64,000 nucleotides of DNA from Dethiobacter alkaliphilus (GCA_016841605.1 JAENYV010000004.1:124001-188000), one strand, 5' to 3'; shown: positions 16,307-24,607, counted from the stretch's first letter. Translations and numbers: made by a program. Notes: generated from the sequence alone by a model not told the origin.

Positions 16307-17514
16307 GTGAAAAGAAAACCTTCAAAACAGCAGCACTAATGAAAGAACTTATGAAAAAATACTATGAAGATGGTCTCTCTGCCCGAAAATCGGGCATCCC
16401 GGTGGCCTGGGTTACCGCAGTTTCTCCCGTGGAAATTGTCTATGCTGCAGGTTTATTTCCATATTATCCCGAAAACTTCGGAGCCATCGCCGCAGCGAGA
16501 AAAATCGCTGATAAACTTTCTGTTGTAGCCGAATCCAAAGGCTACGCCCACGACCTCTGCGCTTATGCTCGCTGTGGAATCGGGGACGCTTATGCATCCG
16601 AACACCCTGTGGGAGAAATTATTAAGCCGGACCTGTTGCTTTGTTGTAATACGCAATGCGGCAGCCTTCCCAAATGGTTTGAAGTGGCCGGCCGTTTTTA
16701 TAAAGCACCATATTTTCTTCTGGATGCCCCACAGATTGGGGCTGAACCGGAGAATTTGGTCACAAACTATTATTTGGAACAGTTAAAAGAGTTAATCTCC
16801 TTTCTGGAAGAGGTGACCGGAAAACCTTTTGATTATGACCGGTTCGGCGAAGTACTGTACTATTCCAATGAAGCGTGCCGTCTCTGGAACGAAGTACTGG
16901 ATACCGCCGCGCAAAAGCCGGCTCCTTTTGGATTCTTTGATGCCTGTTTCCATATGTTTCCAATTGTAACCATGAGAGGAACAAAAGAGGCTGTAGTTTA
17001 CTATCAAGCTTTAAAAGATGAGGTGGAAGAAAGGATCATAAAGGAAAATTATGCTGTCCCCAACGAACGGTATAAAATCTATTTTGACCATATTCCCCTG
17101 TGGCCTAAACTACGCTGGTTTTCCGACCTTTTTGCCTCCCATGGTGCGCTGATGGCAGTTTCTCTGTATACCCATTCCTGGGCTTATTTCTTTGACCGGA
17201 ATCGTCCCCTGGAAAGTTTGGCCGAACAATATACCCAGGAGTTTGTAAATCGTTTTTTTGATTACAGAATAGAGTTAAAGTTAAGATTAATGCGCAAGTA
17301 TAATGTCGACGGTTTTGTTCTTTTTTCCAACCGAAGTTGTAAGCCGAATGCTATCGGTCTTTATGATAAACGCAATATCATCAGTAGTATGGCAGGGATT
17401 CCCGGTGTGGTTTTTGAAGCGGATATGTCCGATTTGCGGTTTTTTTCCGAAGAGCAGGTTTTGGCCAAACTTGAGCCTTTTTTTGAGCAATTGGAGTCTA
17501 GAGGGAAAAAGTGA
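16303..17514 (+). CDS. BcrB/HgdA-like Fe-S dehydratase/reductase subunit, copy 1
   Basis: A 403-residue second catalytic subunit of the same family. The C-terminal SNRSCKPNAIGLYDKR and PGVVFEADMSDLR blocks resemble BcrB/BadE and FldB. Cysteines C86, C91, C114, C115, C119 and C346 (SNRSC) include the likely [4Fe-4S] ligands. Its start codon overlaps the stop of the preceding gene (ATGA). With that subunit it should form a heterodimer needing a one-electron activating donor. The presence of IorAB immediately upstream recalls Thauera, where a ferredoxin-reducing 2-oxoacid oxidoreductase accompanies benzoyl-CoA reductase. It is followed by a hairpin at 17526-17562. Confidence 0.86.
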   Translation: MSEKKTFKTAALMKELMKKYYEDGLSARKSGIPVAWVTAVSPVEIVYAAGLFPYYPENFGAIAAARKIADKLSVVAESKGYAHDLCAYARCGIGDAYASEHPVGEIIKPDLLLCCNTQCGSLPKWFEVAGRFYKAPYFLLDAPQIGAEPENLVTNYYLEQLKELISFLEEVTGKPFDYDRFGEVLYYSNEACRLWNEVLDTAAQKPAPFGFFDACFHMFPIVTMRGTKEAVVYYQALKDEVEERIIKENYAVPNERYKIYFDHIPLWPKLRWFSDLFASHGALMAVSLYTHSWAYFFDRNRPLESLAEQYTQEFVNRFFDYRIELKLRLMRKYNVDGFVLFSNRSCKPNAIGLYDKRNIISSMAGIPGVVFEADMSDLRFFSEEQVLAKLEPFFEQLESRGKK

Positions 17515-17857
17515 TTTTAAAGCGGAAAGGGGGGCTGAAAGGCTTTTATACAGGCTCCCTTTAAATATCAACTTATTTGATCAGGGAAGAGGGCTTTTTA
17601 TCGTTAAAATAGTCACAAAAATACCATAACTGACAATATTACATATAAACAAATAAAGATATATATTTATAATTTTCGCCAAATAGTCGGTTATGTTTAA
17701 ATAAATTTAAAAAATATTCAGAAGGGGGGTGGCTAATTCACAGTAGTAAGTAGAAGAGAATGTTCAAATTTGAAGATGTCAATGTTATTACAAGTTAAAA
17801 AAGAAAACATTTGTAAAAATTAATATATAGAGAGAAAAAGAGAGGGAGAGAAATAAA
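17515..17857. other. AT-rich gap after cassette 1 with terminator-like hairpin
   Basis: A hairpin forms from AAAGGGGGGCTG (17526-17537) and CAGGCTCCCTTT (17551-17562), with one mismatch and one wobble. It is followed by an AT-rich stretch rather than a clean U-tract. The rest up to the dctP ribosome site (GAGGGAGAG) is about 80% A/T and has no recognisable gene or confident promoter. Confidence 0.4.
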
Positions 17858-18949
17858 ATGAGAAAGCATTTTAAATTTCTGGTTTTAATATCCCTGCTAA
17901 CATTGCTAGTTGGAATATTAGCAGGTTGTTCTCAACCCGAGCCTTCCAGCGAGCCTGAACCCACTCAAGTTGACGAGGAGAATGTGGAAAGAATATCCAT
18001 AAATCTTCGTCTGGCCCATTTTTGGCCGGCAACACATTGTGCTGAAACAATTCTCGCTCAGAGTTGGGCCGCTTTGGTTAATGAAGTCACAGACGGTCAA
18101 ATTACCATAACCAGCTATCCTGGTGAAACATTATTAACAGCAGCAGAAATTTATGACGGGGTTTATAACGGGATAGCGGATATAGGTATATCTTGTTTCT
18201 CATATACAAGGGGGCGCTTCCCTCTACTGGAAGCCTTTGAACTTCCCGGTATAGTTTATAATAATTCTAAAGCGGCAAGCAAGGTCGCCTGGGAAGGCAT
18301 CAAAAAGCTTAATCCTCTTGAGGTGCAGGATACTAAATTGATGATGGTTCTTACCACAGGCCCGGGAGACCTCTTTACAAAAGTTCCCGTTAGAAACCTG
18401 GAAGATCTTCAAGGGCTCGAAATCAGGGCCACAGGATTATCAGCAAAGACACTGGAAACACTTGGGGCTACCCCTGTTGCGATGCCTCAATCCGAAGCTT
18501 ATGAAGCGATGTCCAGAGGAGTAGTTCAGGGAAATTTAGCTCCTCTGGAGACCCTGGAAGGATGGAGACATGCAGAAGTTACGGATTATGTCACGCTGAC
18601 CCCTTTCCTTTACAATACCCTGTTTTTTGTAACAATGAACCTGGATGTCTGGAATTCCATACCGTTACACCTTCAGGAAGTTATTACAGAAGCAACAGAA
18701 AACTTTTTTGATGAAGTAGCTATCGGTCTTTGGGATATGCAAAACGAGTCTGCTATTGACTTTGCCGTCGCAGAGACCAACCAGGAGATAATTGAATTAA
18801 GTGACGAGGAGAAAACAAAATGGATAGAACTCGTCCAGCCTATACAGGATCAATTTATTGAAGAGATGGCCGCAAAAGGCCTTGATGGCGCGGGAGCACT
18901 TCAAATCGCCAAAGAACTCTCAGATAAATATAACGAAATTTACAAGTAA
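17858..18949 (+). CDS. dctP: TRAP transporter solute-binding lipoprotein (DctP type)
   Basis: A 363-residue extracytoplasmic receptor of a tripartite ATP-independent transporter. Residues 1-24 are a lipoprotein signal with lipobox LAGC, followed by a Pro/Glu/Ser-rich linker typical of Gram-positive lipoproteins. The DctP fold is seen from FWPATHCAE near 54, the VPVRNLEDLQGLEIRATG block near 177-194 and EAYEAMSRGVVQG near 211-223. The arginine in IRATG is at the position of the family's carboxylate-binding arginine. DctQ and DctM follow on the same strand after a strong hairpin. The ligand is probably an organic acid, possibly aromatic given the PaaK-like ligase downstream. Confidence 0.92.
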   Translation: MRKHFKFLVLISLLTLLVGILAGCSQPEPSSEPEPTQVDEENVERISINLRLAHFWPATHCAETILAQSWAALVNEVTDGQITITSYPGETLLTAAEIYDGVYNGIADIGISCFSYTRGRFPLLEAFELPGIVYNNSKAASKVAWEGIKKLNPLEVQDTKLMMVLTTGPGDLFTKVPVRNLEDLQGLEIRATGLSAKTLETLGATPVAMPQSEAYEAMSRGVVQGNLAPLETLEGWRHAEVTDYVTLTPFLYNTLFFVTMNLDVWNSIPLHLQEVITEATENFFDEVAIGLWDMQNESAIDFAVAETNQEIIELSDEEKTKWIELVQPIQDQFIEEMAAKGLDGAGALQIAKELSDKYNEIYK

Positions 18950-18953
18950 TTGT

Positions 18954-18999
18954 AAGGGGACATTCCTTTGGGATACACCCCTAAGATGGATGTCCCCTT
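18954..18999. other. Intercistronic stem-loop dctP-dctQ
   Basis: AAGGGGACAT (18954-18963) pairs perfectly with ATGTCCCCTT (18990-18999), with further inner pairing possible. It lies just after the dctP stop. Such stem-loops commonly protect the 3' end of binding-protein mRNA so that the receptor outnumbers the permease; that role is inferred. Confidence 0.65.
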
Positions 19000-19032
19000 A
19001 TATCAAATCTTTTAAAGATAGGACGGTTCTTA

Positions 19033-19524
19033 ATGGATAAAATTGAAAAATTGGTAGGTCAATCAACAAAATTTCTTGACCAAATTGCCGGGCTGGCGAT
19101 AATCGCTGTAATGCTGCTGATTGTTTTTAACGTAATTTTGAGAACAACAGTGGGGACCCCCATCCTCGGCACCTACGAATATGTTGGTTTTATAACAGTA
19201 ATAATTATTGGTCTGGCCATATCTCATTGTGCCTTTCAAAACAGCCATATAGCTGTGGGGTTTATCATGGACAAATTTCCTGAAAGAGTGAGAATTCCGG
19301 TTGATTTTTTGATACATTTAGCATCCATAATCTTTCTGGCACTCTCTTCGTTCCACGTTTTTAAATATGCGCAGAGTATGGTACTGACGGGTGTCGTATC
19401 TCCTACGACCAAAACTCCTATTTATCCGTTTATTTGCATGGCAGCTCTCGGTTTAGCAGTTTTATGTGCAGTACTTTTGGTCAGAATGATTAAATTAACT
19501 ATAAGGGTGAAAATAAATGAATGA
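19033..19524 (+). CDS. dctQ: TRAP transporter small permease (DctQ type)
   Basis: A 163-residue membrane protein with four hydrophobic segments (about 16-38, 50-68, 90-108, 128-152), as in the DctQ family. It retains the conserved LRTTVGTPILGTYEYVGF region after the first helix. Its 3' end overlaps the dctM start by 8 bases, so the two are translationally coupled. It forms the membrane complex with DctM and uses a sodium or proton gradient to import the ligand captured by DctP. Confidence 0.9.
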   Translation: MDKIEKLVGQSTKFLDQIAGLAIIAVMLLIVFNVILRTTVGTPILGTYEYVGFITVIIIGLAISHCAFQNSHIAVGFIMDKFPERVRIPVDFLIHLASIIFLALSSFHVFKYAQSMVLTGVVSPTTKTPIYPFICMAALGLAVLCAVLLVRMIKLTIRVKINE

Positions 19525-20827
19525 AATAACTGCAGGTTTACTGGCAATCTTGCTTTTTTTCATCTTGCTGGGACTTAAAATGCCGATAGCCTTCGCGATG
19601 GCTCTCTCCGGATTTCTTGGTTTTAGCTATATTGTCTCTCCGGAGGCAGCCTTTAGAGTTGTATCCAAAGATATCTACTCTACCTTCTCCTCCTATACTT
19701 TAAGCGTGATCCCTATGTTTGTTTTTATGGGTTTTGTTGCTTATTACTCAGGCATAGGTTCGCGTCTTTTTAACTTTGCCTATAAATTAATCGGCCATCT
19801 ACCCGGCGGGCTCTCTATTGCAACTCAGGTAACATGCGGGCTATTCGGTGCCGTATGCGGCTCCAATACGGCTACAGCGGCTACTGTTGGCGCTATTGCT
19901 ATGCCGGAAATGAAAAAATATCGTTACAACGACAGCTTATCAACAGCAAGTATTGCAGCCGGAGGAGCACTGGGTGTCCTCATCCCTCCAAGCGTTATTT
20001 TTATTGTCTACGGCATCTCAACAGAACAGTCTGTAGGCAGTCTGTTCATGGCTGGGTTAATCCCAGGCTTTATGCTGATGTGTTTCTACATGATTACTGT
20101 ATATATCTTGGCAAAAAGGAATCCCCTTCTTGCCCCCCCGGGACCGAAGTTTTCCTGGCATGAACGGTTAACATCCCTGGGTGGGGGAATTTGGGAAGTA
20201 TTCTTAATATTTGCCTTATCTCTTGGAGGACTTTTCAAAGGATGGTTCACGCCGACAGAAGCAGGTGCGGTAGGTGCTTTTGGCATTTTAGTTCTATCGT
20301 TAATAGAAAGAAAACTAAAACTGGAAGGATTAAAGAAAGCATTAACGGACTCAACAAGGACAACAGCGATGATCATGCTGCTGGTAGCGGGAGCGGTAAT
20401 ATTCGGCAGATTAATGGCAGTAAGCCGCATACCTTTTGAGCTGGCCAGTTGGGCCGGAAATCTGCCGTTGCCTCCTTTTGCCGTCATGGCCATTATTCTA
20501 GTCATATACCTTATTTTAGGTTTTTTTATCGATGCTCTAGCACTTGTCCTTTTAACTATACCTATTTTTTATCCCGTCGCAGTGAATGTCCTGGGTTATG
20601 ACCCTATCTGGTTTGGAGTAATTATCGTCATGGTAGTAGCCATGGGAGTTATAACGCCTCCTGTAGGGATGAATGTCTACATTATCAAAGGAATAGTCCC
20701 GGATGTGCCTCTGGAGACAATATTTAAAGGCATATGGCCCTTTCTGGGAGCATTAGTACTATGCATCGCCCTTTTAATCATCTTTACACCCATCGCAACT
20801 TTTTTACCGAGTTTATTATCATATTAA
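19517..20827 (+). CDS. dctM: TRAP transporter large permease (DctM type)
   Basis: A 436-residue polytopic protein with roughly 12 membrane segments, the expected length for DctM. Family motifs seen include the GLFGAVCGSNTATAATVGA segment near 111-129 and GALGVLIPPSVIFIVYG near 150-166, the signatures of TRAP large subunits. It completes a DctPQM system whose genes are separated only by the dctP-dctQ stem-loop and an 8-base overlap. A PaaK-type ligase gene follows after 258 bases, suggesting uptake and immediate activation of the same acid. Confidence 0.93.
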   Translation: MNEITAGLLAILLFFILLGLKMPIAFAMALSGFLGFSYIVSPEAAFRVVSKDIYSTFSSYTLSVIPMFVFMGFVAYYSGIGSRLFNFAYKLIGHLPGGLSIATQVTCGLFGAVCGSNTATAATVGAIAMPEMKKYRYNDSLSTASIAAGGALGVLIPPSVIFIVYGISTEQSVGSLFMAGLIPGFMLMCFYMITVYILAKRNPLLAPPGPKFSWHERLTSLGGGIWEVFLIFALSLGGLFKGWFTPTEAGAVGAFGILVLSLIERKLKLEGLKKALTDSTRTTAMIMLLVAGAVIFGRLMAVSRIPFELASWAGNLPLPPFAVMAIILVIYLILGFFIDALALVLLTIPIFYPVAVNVLGYDPIWFGVIIVMVVAMGVITPPVGMNVYIIKGIVPDVPLETIFKGIWPFLGALVLCIALLIIFTPIATFLPSLLSY

Positions 20828-21085
20828 CAAAGTTCCTCTACCGGTGTGTATATTTATTATGTTCTTATCAATGGTAAAATGGCAGATACTTTTAAAATTT
20901 GCCGGACTCTTCAATTATTGATGAAAACATCTCAATATTGTTTTTCATTTATATAAAAGAAAAGAGGGTATGCAAAGCAGGCTTTCACTTTACGGTATAT
21001 TCAGTAGGAGGTTCGACGTTTTTGAAAGATTAACCATAGTTTTAAAAACAGAAACACTAATAAAACTCTAGGGAGGGTATCTTGG

Positions 21086-22381
21086 ATGGCATTTTTTAAC
21101 GAGCGTTGGGAGACAATGGACCAGGATCAGTTAAAAGAGGTGCAGCTAAAAAAATTTCAAGATCAGGTTCAAAGGATGTATAAAAATTCCTTTTACAAAA
21201 AACGCTTTGAGGAAACCGATATTACACCAGACGATATTAAAAACTGGGAAGATATTAAAAAAGCGCCCTTTACTTACAAAAATGATCTGAGGGAAAATTA
21301 TCCCCTGGGTCTGCTGACCGGAAACTGGGAAGAAGTCGTCCGTGTTCACATGACCTCCGGTACAACTGGGACTCCAACACCTATGGTATATACGCAAAAC
21401 GACGTGAATGTTTGGGCTGAGTGCATGGCGAGAAATTTTATTGCCGGCGGGCTCAAAAAAAGCGATGTTGTTCAACAAGCTCATGGTTTAGGGCTTTTCA
21501 CCGGCGGTCTAGGTTTTCATTACGGGCTTGAGCGTGCCGGTGCAAAGGTTATTCCAACCAGCTCCGGAGGTACCGAACGGCAATTGAGACTGATGCAGGA
21601 GTGGGGTACTACAGTTTTTACGGGAACTCCATCCTATGCTGCATATATTGCGGAGATAGCTATTGAACGGGGTATTGATCCGGTGAAAGATTTGAAATTA
21701 AGGTTAGGGTTTCATGGCGGAGAGCCTGTTTCAGGTGAGTTAAGGCAAAGAATTGATGAAAGAATTGGTTACAAAGCTCATGGTGGGGGCATGAGGACTT
21801 GTTACGGTTTGACGGAGATGGGCGGTCCAATAGGCATGGATTGTGAGAGTACTAATGGCATCCATCTCTGGGGGGATCATTACTTAGTAGAAGTATTGGA
21901 TCCGGAAACTCTGGAAGACGTAGAAGCTGGTAACGCAGGCGAGCTGGTTCTTACCAACCTCAGTTTTGAAGCGATGCCCATTTTACGCTACCGGACGGGT
22001 GATAGGGTTGTCGTAAATTTTGATACCTGTGAATGCGGCCGGACTCACCCACGAATAACCAATTTTCTGGGCCGCGTTGACGATATGCTTCTTGTCAGCG
22101 GGACGAATGTTTTCCCCAGCCAGATTGAATTCGTTCTTCTCCGGCATCCCGGGATGAGTGAAAATTGGCAGCTTGTCGTCGGAGATAACAGAGGACTGCA
22201 TACGCTAAAAGTAGAAGTTGAGCCAGTCCAGGGGGCGCAGATCGATAACGCCTTTGTAAAAGAACTGGAAAAAGAACTGCACAGTCACCTGGAGATTACA
22301 TGTAAAGTGGATATAAAACCGATCGGCACTCTCCCAAGGTTCGAGGGGAAAGCAGTCAGGGTAAGAGACGAGCGTATCTAG
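21086..22381 (+). CDS. Phenylacetate-CoA ligase-like (PaaK family) AMP ligase
   Basis: A 431-residue short ANL ligase of the PaaK type, which lacks the long N-terminal domain of ordinary acyl-CoA synthetases. Motifs: TSGTTGTPTPMVYTQND near 91-107, CYGLTEMGG near 240-248, RYRTGDRV near 303-310, GRVDDMLLVSGTNVFPSQIE near 328-347 and the C-terminal GKAVRV with the catalytic lysine position. ATG 21086 follows GGGAGGG. A rho-independent-type hairpin follows (22486-22526). PaaK-type enzymes activate phenylacetate, benzoate-type acids and, in some anaerobes, isophthalate or phthalate. Placed between a TRAP transporter and a UbiD decarboxylase, an aromatic carboxylate or dicarboxylate is the likely substrate (inference). 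Confidence 0.9.
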   Translation: MAFFNERWETMDQDQLKEVQLKKFQDQVQRMYKNSFYKKRFEETDITPDDIKNWEDIKKAPFTYKNDLRENYPLGLLTGNWEEVVRVHMTSGTTGTPTPMVYTQNDVNVWAECMARNFIAGGLKKSDVVQQAHGLGLFTGGLGFHYGLERAGAKVIPTSSGGTERQLRLMQEWGTTVFTGTPSYAAYIAEIAIERGIDPVKDLKLRLGFHGGEPVSGELRQRIDERIGYKAHGGGMRTCYGLTEMGGPIGMDCESTNGIHLWGDHYLVEVLDPETLEDVEAGNAGELVLTNLSFEAMPILRYRTGDRVVVNFDTCECGRTHPRITNFLGRVDDMLLVSGTNVFPSQIEFVLLRHPGMSENWQLVVGDNRGLHTLKVEVEPVQGAQIDNAFVKELEKELHSHLEITCKVDIKPIGTLPRFEGKAVRVRDERI

Positions 22382-22454
22382 CTTTTTGTCCTGACTTTGA
22401 GGATTTTACGGGTTTCAACAGTGAAATACTTTTTAAAAGATAGAAACATAAAAG

Positions 22455-22483
22455 ATCAGGTAGAAGAGTCTGCTTCACCTGAT
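22455..22483. other. Hairpin after PaaK-like gene
   Basis: ATCAGGT (22455-22461) pairs with ACCTGAT (22477-22483) across a 15-base loop. It lies just before the stronger terminator-like hairpin. Confidence 0.4.
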
Positions 22484-22485
22484 TG

Positions 22486-22526
22486 AAAGACCCTCACATT
22501 TACTATTCTTATATGTGGGGGTCTTC
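22486..22526 (+). terminator. Terminator-like hairpin of the PaaK-like gene
   Basis: AAGACCCTCACAT (22487-22499) pairs with ATGTGGGGGTCTT (22513-22525) with a single T-G wobble, making a 13-bp stem and a 13-base loop, followed by CTACCTC. The stem is strong, but the downstream U-run is short, so the terminator call is moderate. Confidence 0.55.
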
Positions 22527-22618
22527 TACCTCTACACATTGTTACTTCCATCTTTAATGAAGGATTCCCGAGCAACCCGCCTCTAAAAATATAAATTATC
22601 GCTTGACAAAATACTCTA

Positions 22619-22723
22619 ATAGCGAATGAGAGATTAATTGTCATACCTCATATAGCAGGTATTACTGCCGGCTCTTTTGCCCGTATGCTAAAGGATGCTT
22701 TGGAAAACCTGGTTTGGCATTAA
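22619..22723 (+). pseudogene. 3'-terminal fragment of a third D-2-hydroxyacid dehydrogenase
   Basis: Reads ANERLIVIPHIAGITAGSFA, then RMLKDALENL, and stops. This is the catalytic-His and C-terminal segment of the dehydrogenases at 9766 and 51690, matching mostly base for base (for example GCCGGCTCTTTTGCCCGTATGCT is shared with copy 2). Everything upstream of the alanine is missing and it begins about 11 bases after a TTGACA element. It is clearly a remnant of another cassette copy. Confidence 0.85.
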
Positions 22724-22874
22724 CGGGCAGACAGGGTCGTCTGCCCCTGCTATTATATGGAGGGGCATGGGGATAATCCCCTTTTCCATAAGGGTTTTGA
22801 TGAAGATAGAGTACAATCTCCAAACCACTTCTGGCAAGGCTGGAAAAAATCTCCGGCCTTGCCTTGATGGTAAT

Positions 22875-22965
22875 TCAAGATATTTCCTTAACCAGTCCTC
22901 TCTTTCCCTCGCCCAGATTTCTATTTCCTGCCACTCATTACAATTACTTATGGTGTTTTTTTGTA
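22875..22965 (-). pseudogene. ISAs1-family transposase N-terminal remnant
   Basis: The minus strand reads NCNEWQEIEIWAREREDWLR, then KYLELP. This matches the GA.xWxEIExxGxxxxxWLxxxLxLP segment near the N-terminus of ISAs1/H-repeat transposases. The next residues (normally NGIPSHDT) are absent, so only about 30 codons remain. The assignment rests on motif memory and is moderate. Confidence 0.45.
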
Positions 22966-22996
22966 TCATGTTCACAAAAGTAAGTTATATTTATGG

Positions 22997-23065
22997 GTAA
23001 GGTTTGTGGAAAGATTCAATAGATTGAAAAAAGTTTTTGAGTTATTGTATAAATACGACATTTAA
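22997..23065 (+). repeat. Transposase C-terminus-like remnant, repeated at 45.26 kb
   Basis: The plus frame reads VRFVERFNRLKKVFELLYKY, then DI and a stop, like the tail of a DDE transposase. About 55 bases (22997-23050) align with 45259-45315, sharing GTTTGTG, ATTCAATAGATT and TGAGTTAT blocks. The second copy has an internal stop. The IS family is not established. Confidence 0.4.
23024..23053 (+). promoter_or_regulatory. Candidate promoter of the ubiD operon
   Basis: TTGAAA (23024-23029) and TATAAA (23048-23053) with an 18-base spacer, 38 bases before the ubiD start. It lies inside the transposase-like remnant, so the operon may be driven by a promoter created or delivered by an insertion. 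Confidence 0.35.
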
Positions 23066-23091
23066 AAAACAAATTTGAGGAGGTTTTGATA

Positions 23092-24606
23092 ATGAATATG
23101 AAAAAAGACGTAAGAAGTGTGAGGAGCGCCCTTGAGTATCTTGACAACAAAGGTGAAGTTATCCATGTGACAAAAGAAGTTGATCCGATCCTTGAGATAT
23201 CCGGTATTCAGAAGGCGCTTGACGGCGGACCGGCAATTCTTTTTGAAAAGATTAAAGGTTTCCCGAATTTTCGCAATGTAGGCAATATTTTGAGCCGCAG
23301 AGAGACAATCGCTGACCTGTATGATGAAGACGACACGAAACAGTTAAAGTTTAGATTTAAGGATGCCCTGAATAAACCGCTACCGCCGAAGGTAGTCGAT
23401 GAGGCTCCGTGCCAGGAGGTCGTAATTACCGACAACATTGACGCGTTGGCAACACTGCCTATAATCCAGCACGGTCCGAAGGACGTAGGACGCATACTCG
23501 GTGGAGGCATTAACCTGCTCATGGGGAAGTTTTTTGGTGAGGGGAGCAATGTTTCGTTCAACAGGACACACTTTCGGGGTAAGGACTGGGCATCCCAATC
23601 CCACGCTCAGATAACCCATATCGGAATGATTATGTCCAAAACCAACCGGGACGATAGAATACCTGTCACGGTCAACATTAACCCGCCGCTGTCGGTACAG
23701 ATGGTAGCCGGGGCTTGGAACGTGCGCACTTTAGTACCTCATGGTGCTGACGAGCTTGGTATAGCCGGCGCCTTCCAGCGTTCGCCGATAGAAATCGTGA
23801 AGGCGAAAACAGTAGATACCTATGCTATCGCCAACTCGGAAATCGTCCTTGAAGGCTATTACGAACCAAGCAGCCAGAACGTATGGGAAAGCGATGCCGC
23901 GGAGGAGTTAGGAAAGCAGACGGTATTACCTTTCTTCCCGGAATGGGAAGGCTACCTCGGCAGGTCATGGATAGTTCGCAAGTTGCAGGTAACCGCAATA
24001 ACATACCGCAAAGACAAACCCATCTTCCACACCGCAATGGCCCGCGGCTTTGAGTATGCCGGGTATGATATCCTGCGGGAGGCTGAAATAATAGAGATGG
24101 CTGACAGGCTTGCCCCGGGTATCCTGGTCGATTGTTTTGTACCTATCTGCATGCAGTGGGGCGGCGGTATGTACCTCCAGTTCCGGAAAGCAAGGCCGCA
24201 AGAGGAAGGATTCCAGCGTAATATTCTGATGGCCGCCCTTGCCAATTGTCCGGGAATGCGGTTGGTTGTCGGCGTCGATGAGGATGTAGATATCTATAAT
24301 GCTGATGATATAATGTGGGCGATTGAAAGCAGGGTAGACCCTGATAAAGATATAATGAGCCTGCCCAGGGGACAGAGAGGCATAGCTGCACAGCCTATGG
24401 AGGTAAAGGAACGCGGCGTTGGCGGTTGGGAGGGCGGCATTGCCATTGATGCTACCAAACCGTTCAACGATATCTGGAAGTTCGAGCGTGGTCACTACCC
24501 TTCAGATATGGTCGACCTCAAGAAGTGGCTGACAGACGAGCAGATCGCAAAGGTTCAGTTGCAGCAGTCCGAGTACGCCAGGCTCTGCAGTAAAAGAGGT
24601 TGGTGA
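23092..24606 (+). CDS. ubiD: UbiD-family (prenyl-FMN) decarboxylase
   Basis: A 504-residue member of the UbiD superfamily, which uses prenylated FMN to (de)carboxylate aromatic or alpha,beta-unsaturated acids. The length and the overall run (VGNILSRRETIADLY, LGGGINLLMGKFFGEGSNVS, VVGVDEDVDIYNADDIMWAI and the C-terminal LPRGQRG...DATKP block) are characteristic. The start is placed at ATG 23092, 8 bases after TGAGGAGG, rather than at the in-frame TTG 23086. It heads a tightly spaced six-gene operon. No intact UbiX (which makes the cofactor) is present; a decayed ubiX lies at 30.3 kb. After a PaaK-like ligase, an aryl-CoA or aromatic-acid decarboxylation is likely, as for isophthaloyl- or phthaloyl-CoA decarboxylases (inference). 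Confidence 0.92.
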   Translation: MNMKKDVRSVRSALEYLDNKGEVIHVTKEVDPILEISGIQKALDGGPAILFEKIKGFPNFRNVGNILSRRETIADLYDEDDTKQLKFRFKDALNKPLPPKVVDEAPCQEVVITDNIDALATLPIIQHGPKDVGRILGGGINLLMGKFFGEGSNVSFNRTHFRGKDWASQSHAQITHIGMIMSKTNRDDRIPVTVNINPPLSVQMVAGAWNVRTLVPHGADELGIAGAFQRSPIEIVKAKTVDTYAIANSEIVLEGYYEPSSQNVWESDAAEELGKQTVLPFFPEWEGYLGRSWIVRKLQVTAITYRKDKPIFHTAMARGFEYAGYDILREAEIIEMADRLAPGILVDCFVPICMQWGGGMYLQFRKARPQEEGFQRNILMAALANCPGMRLVVGVDEDVDIYNADDIMWAIESRVDPDKDIMSLPRGQRGIAAQPMEVKERGVGGWEGGIAIDATKPFNDIWKFERGHYPSDMVDLKKWLTDEQIAKVQLQQSEYARLCSKRGW

Positions 24607-24607
24607 T

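Larger units (their letters stand above)
22382..23091. other. Scar region with gene and IS remnants
   Basis: This 710-base non-coding stretch holds, in order: two hairpins after the PaaK-like gene, a TTGACA element (22603-22608), a fragment of the dehydrogenase 3' end, a GGGCAGAC/GTCTGCCC hairpin (22725-22746), a minus-strand ISAs1-like transposase remnant, a plus-strand open frame resembling a transposase C-terminus, and a candidate promoter for the ubiD operon. It appears to be a recombination hot spot. Confidence 0.6.

Noticed and set aside
22826-22880. Plus-strand similarity to the PucR-type C-terminus (LARLEKISGLAL)
   Set aside because: The match to 7920-7975 is striking over about 30 bases, but it is short, the motif is common, and the helix-turn-helix before it is absent; not enough for a fossil call.
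22688-22975. 95-codon minus-strand frame as a functional gene
   Set aside because: Only a short middle part resembles a transposase; the rest crosses the hairpin and dehydrogenase fragment, so it was kept only as a remnant.
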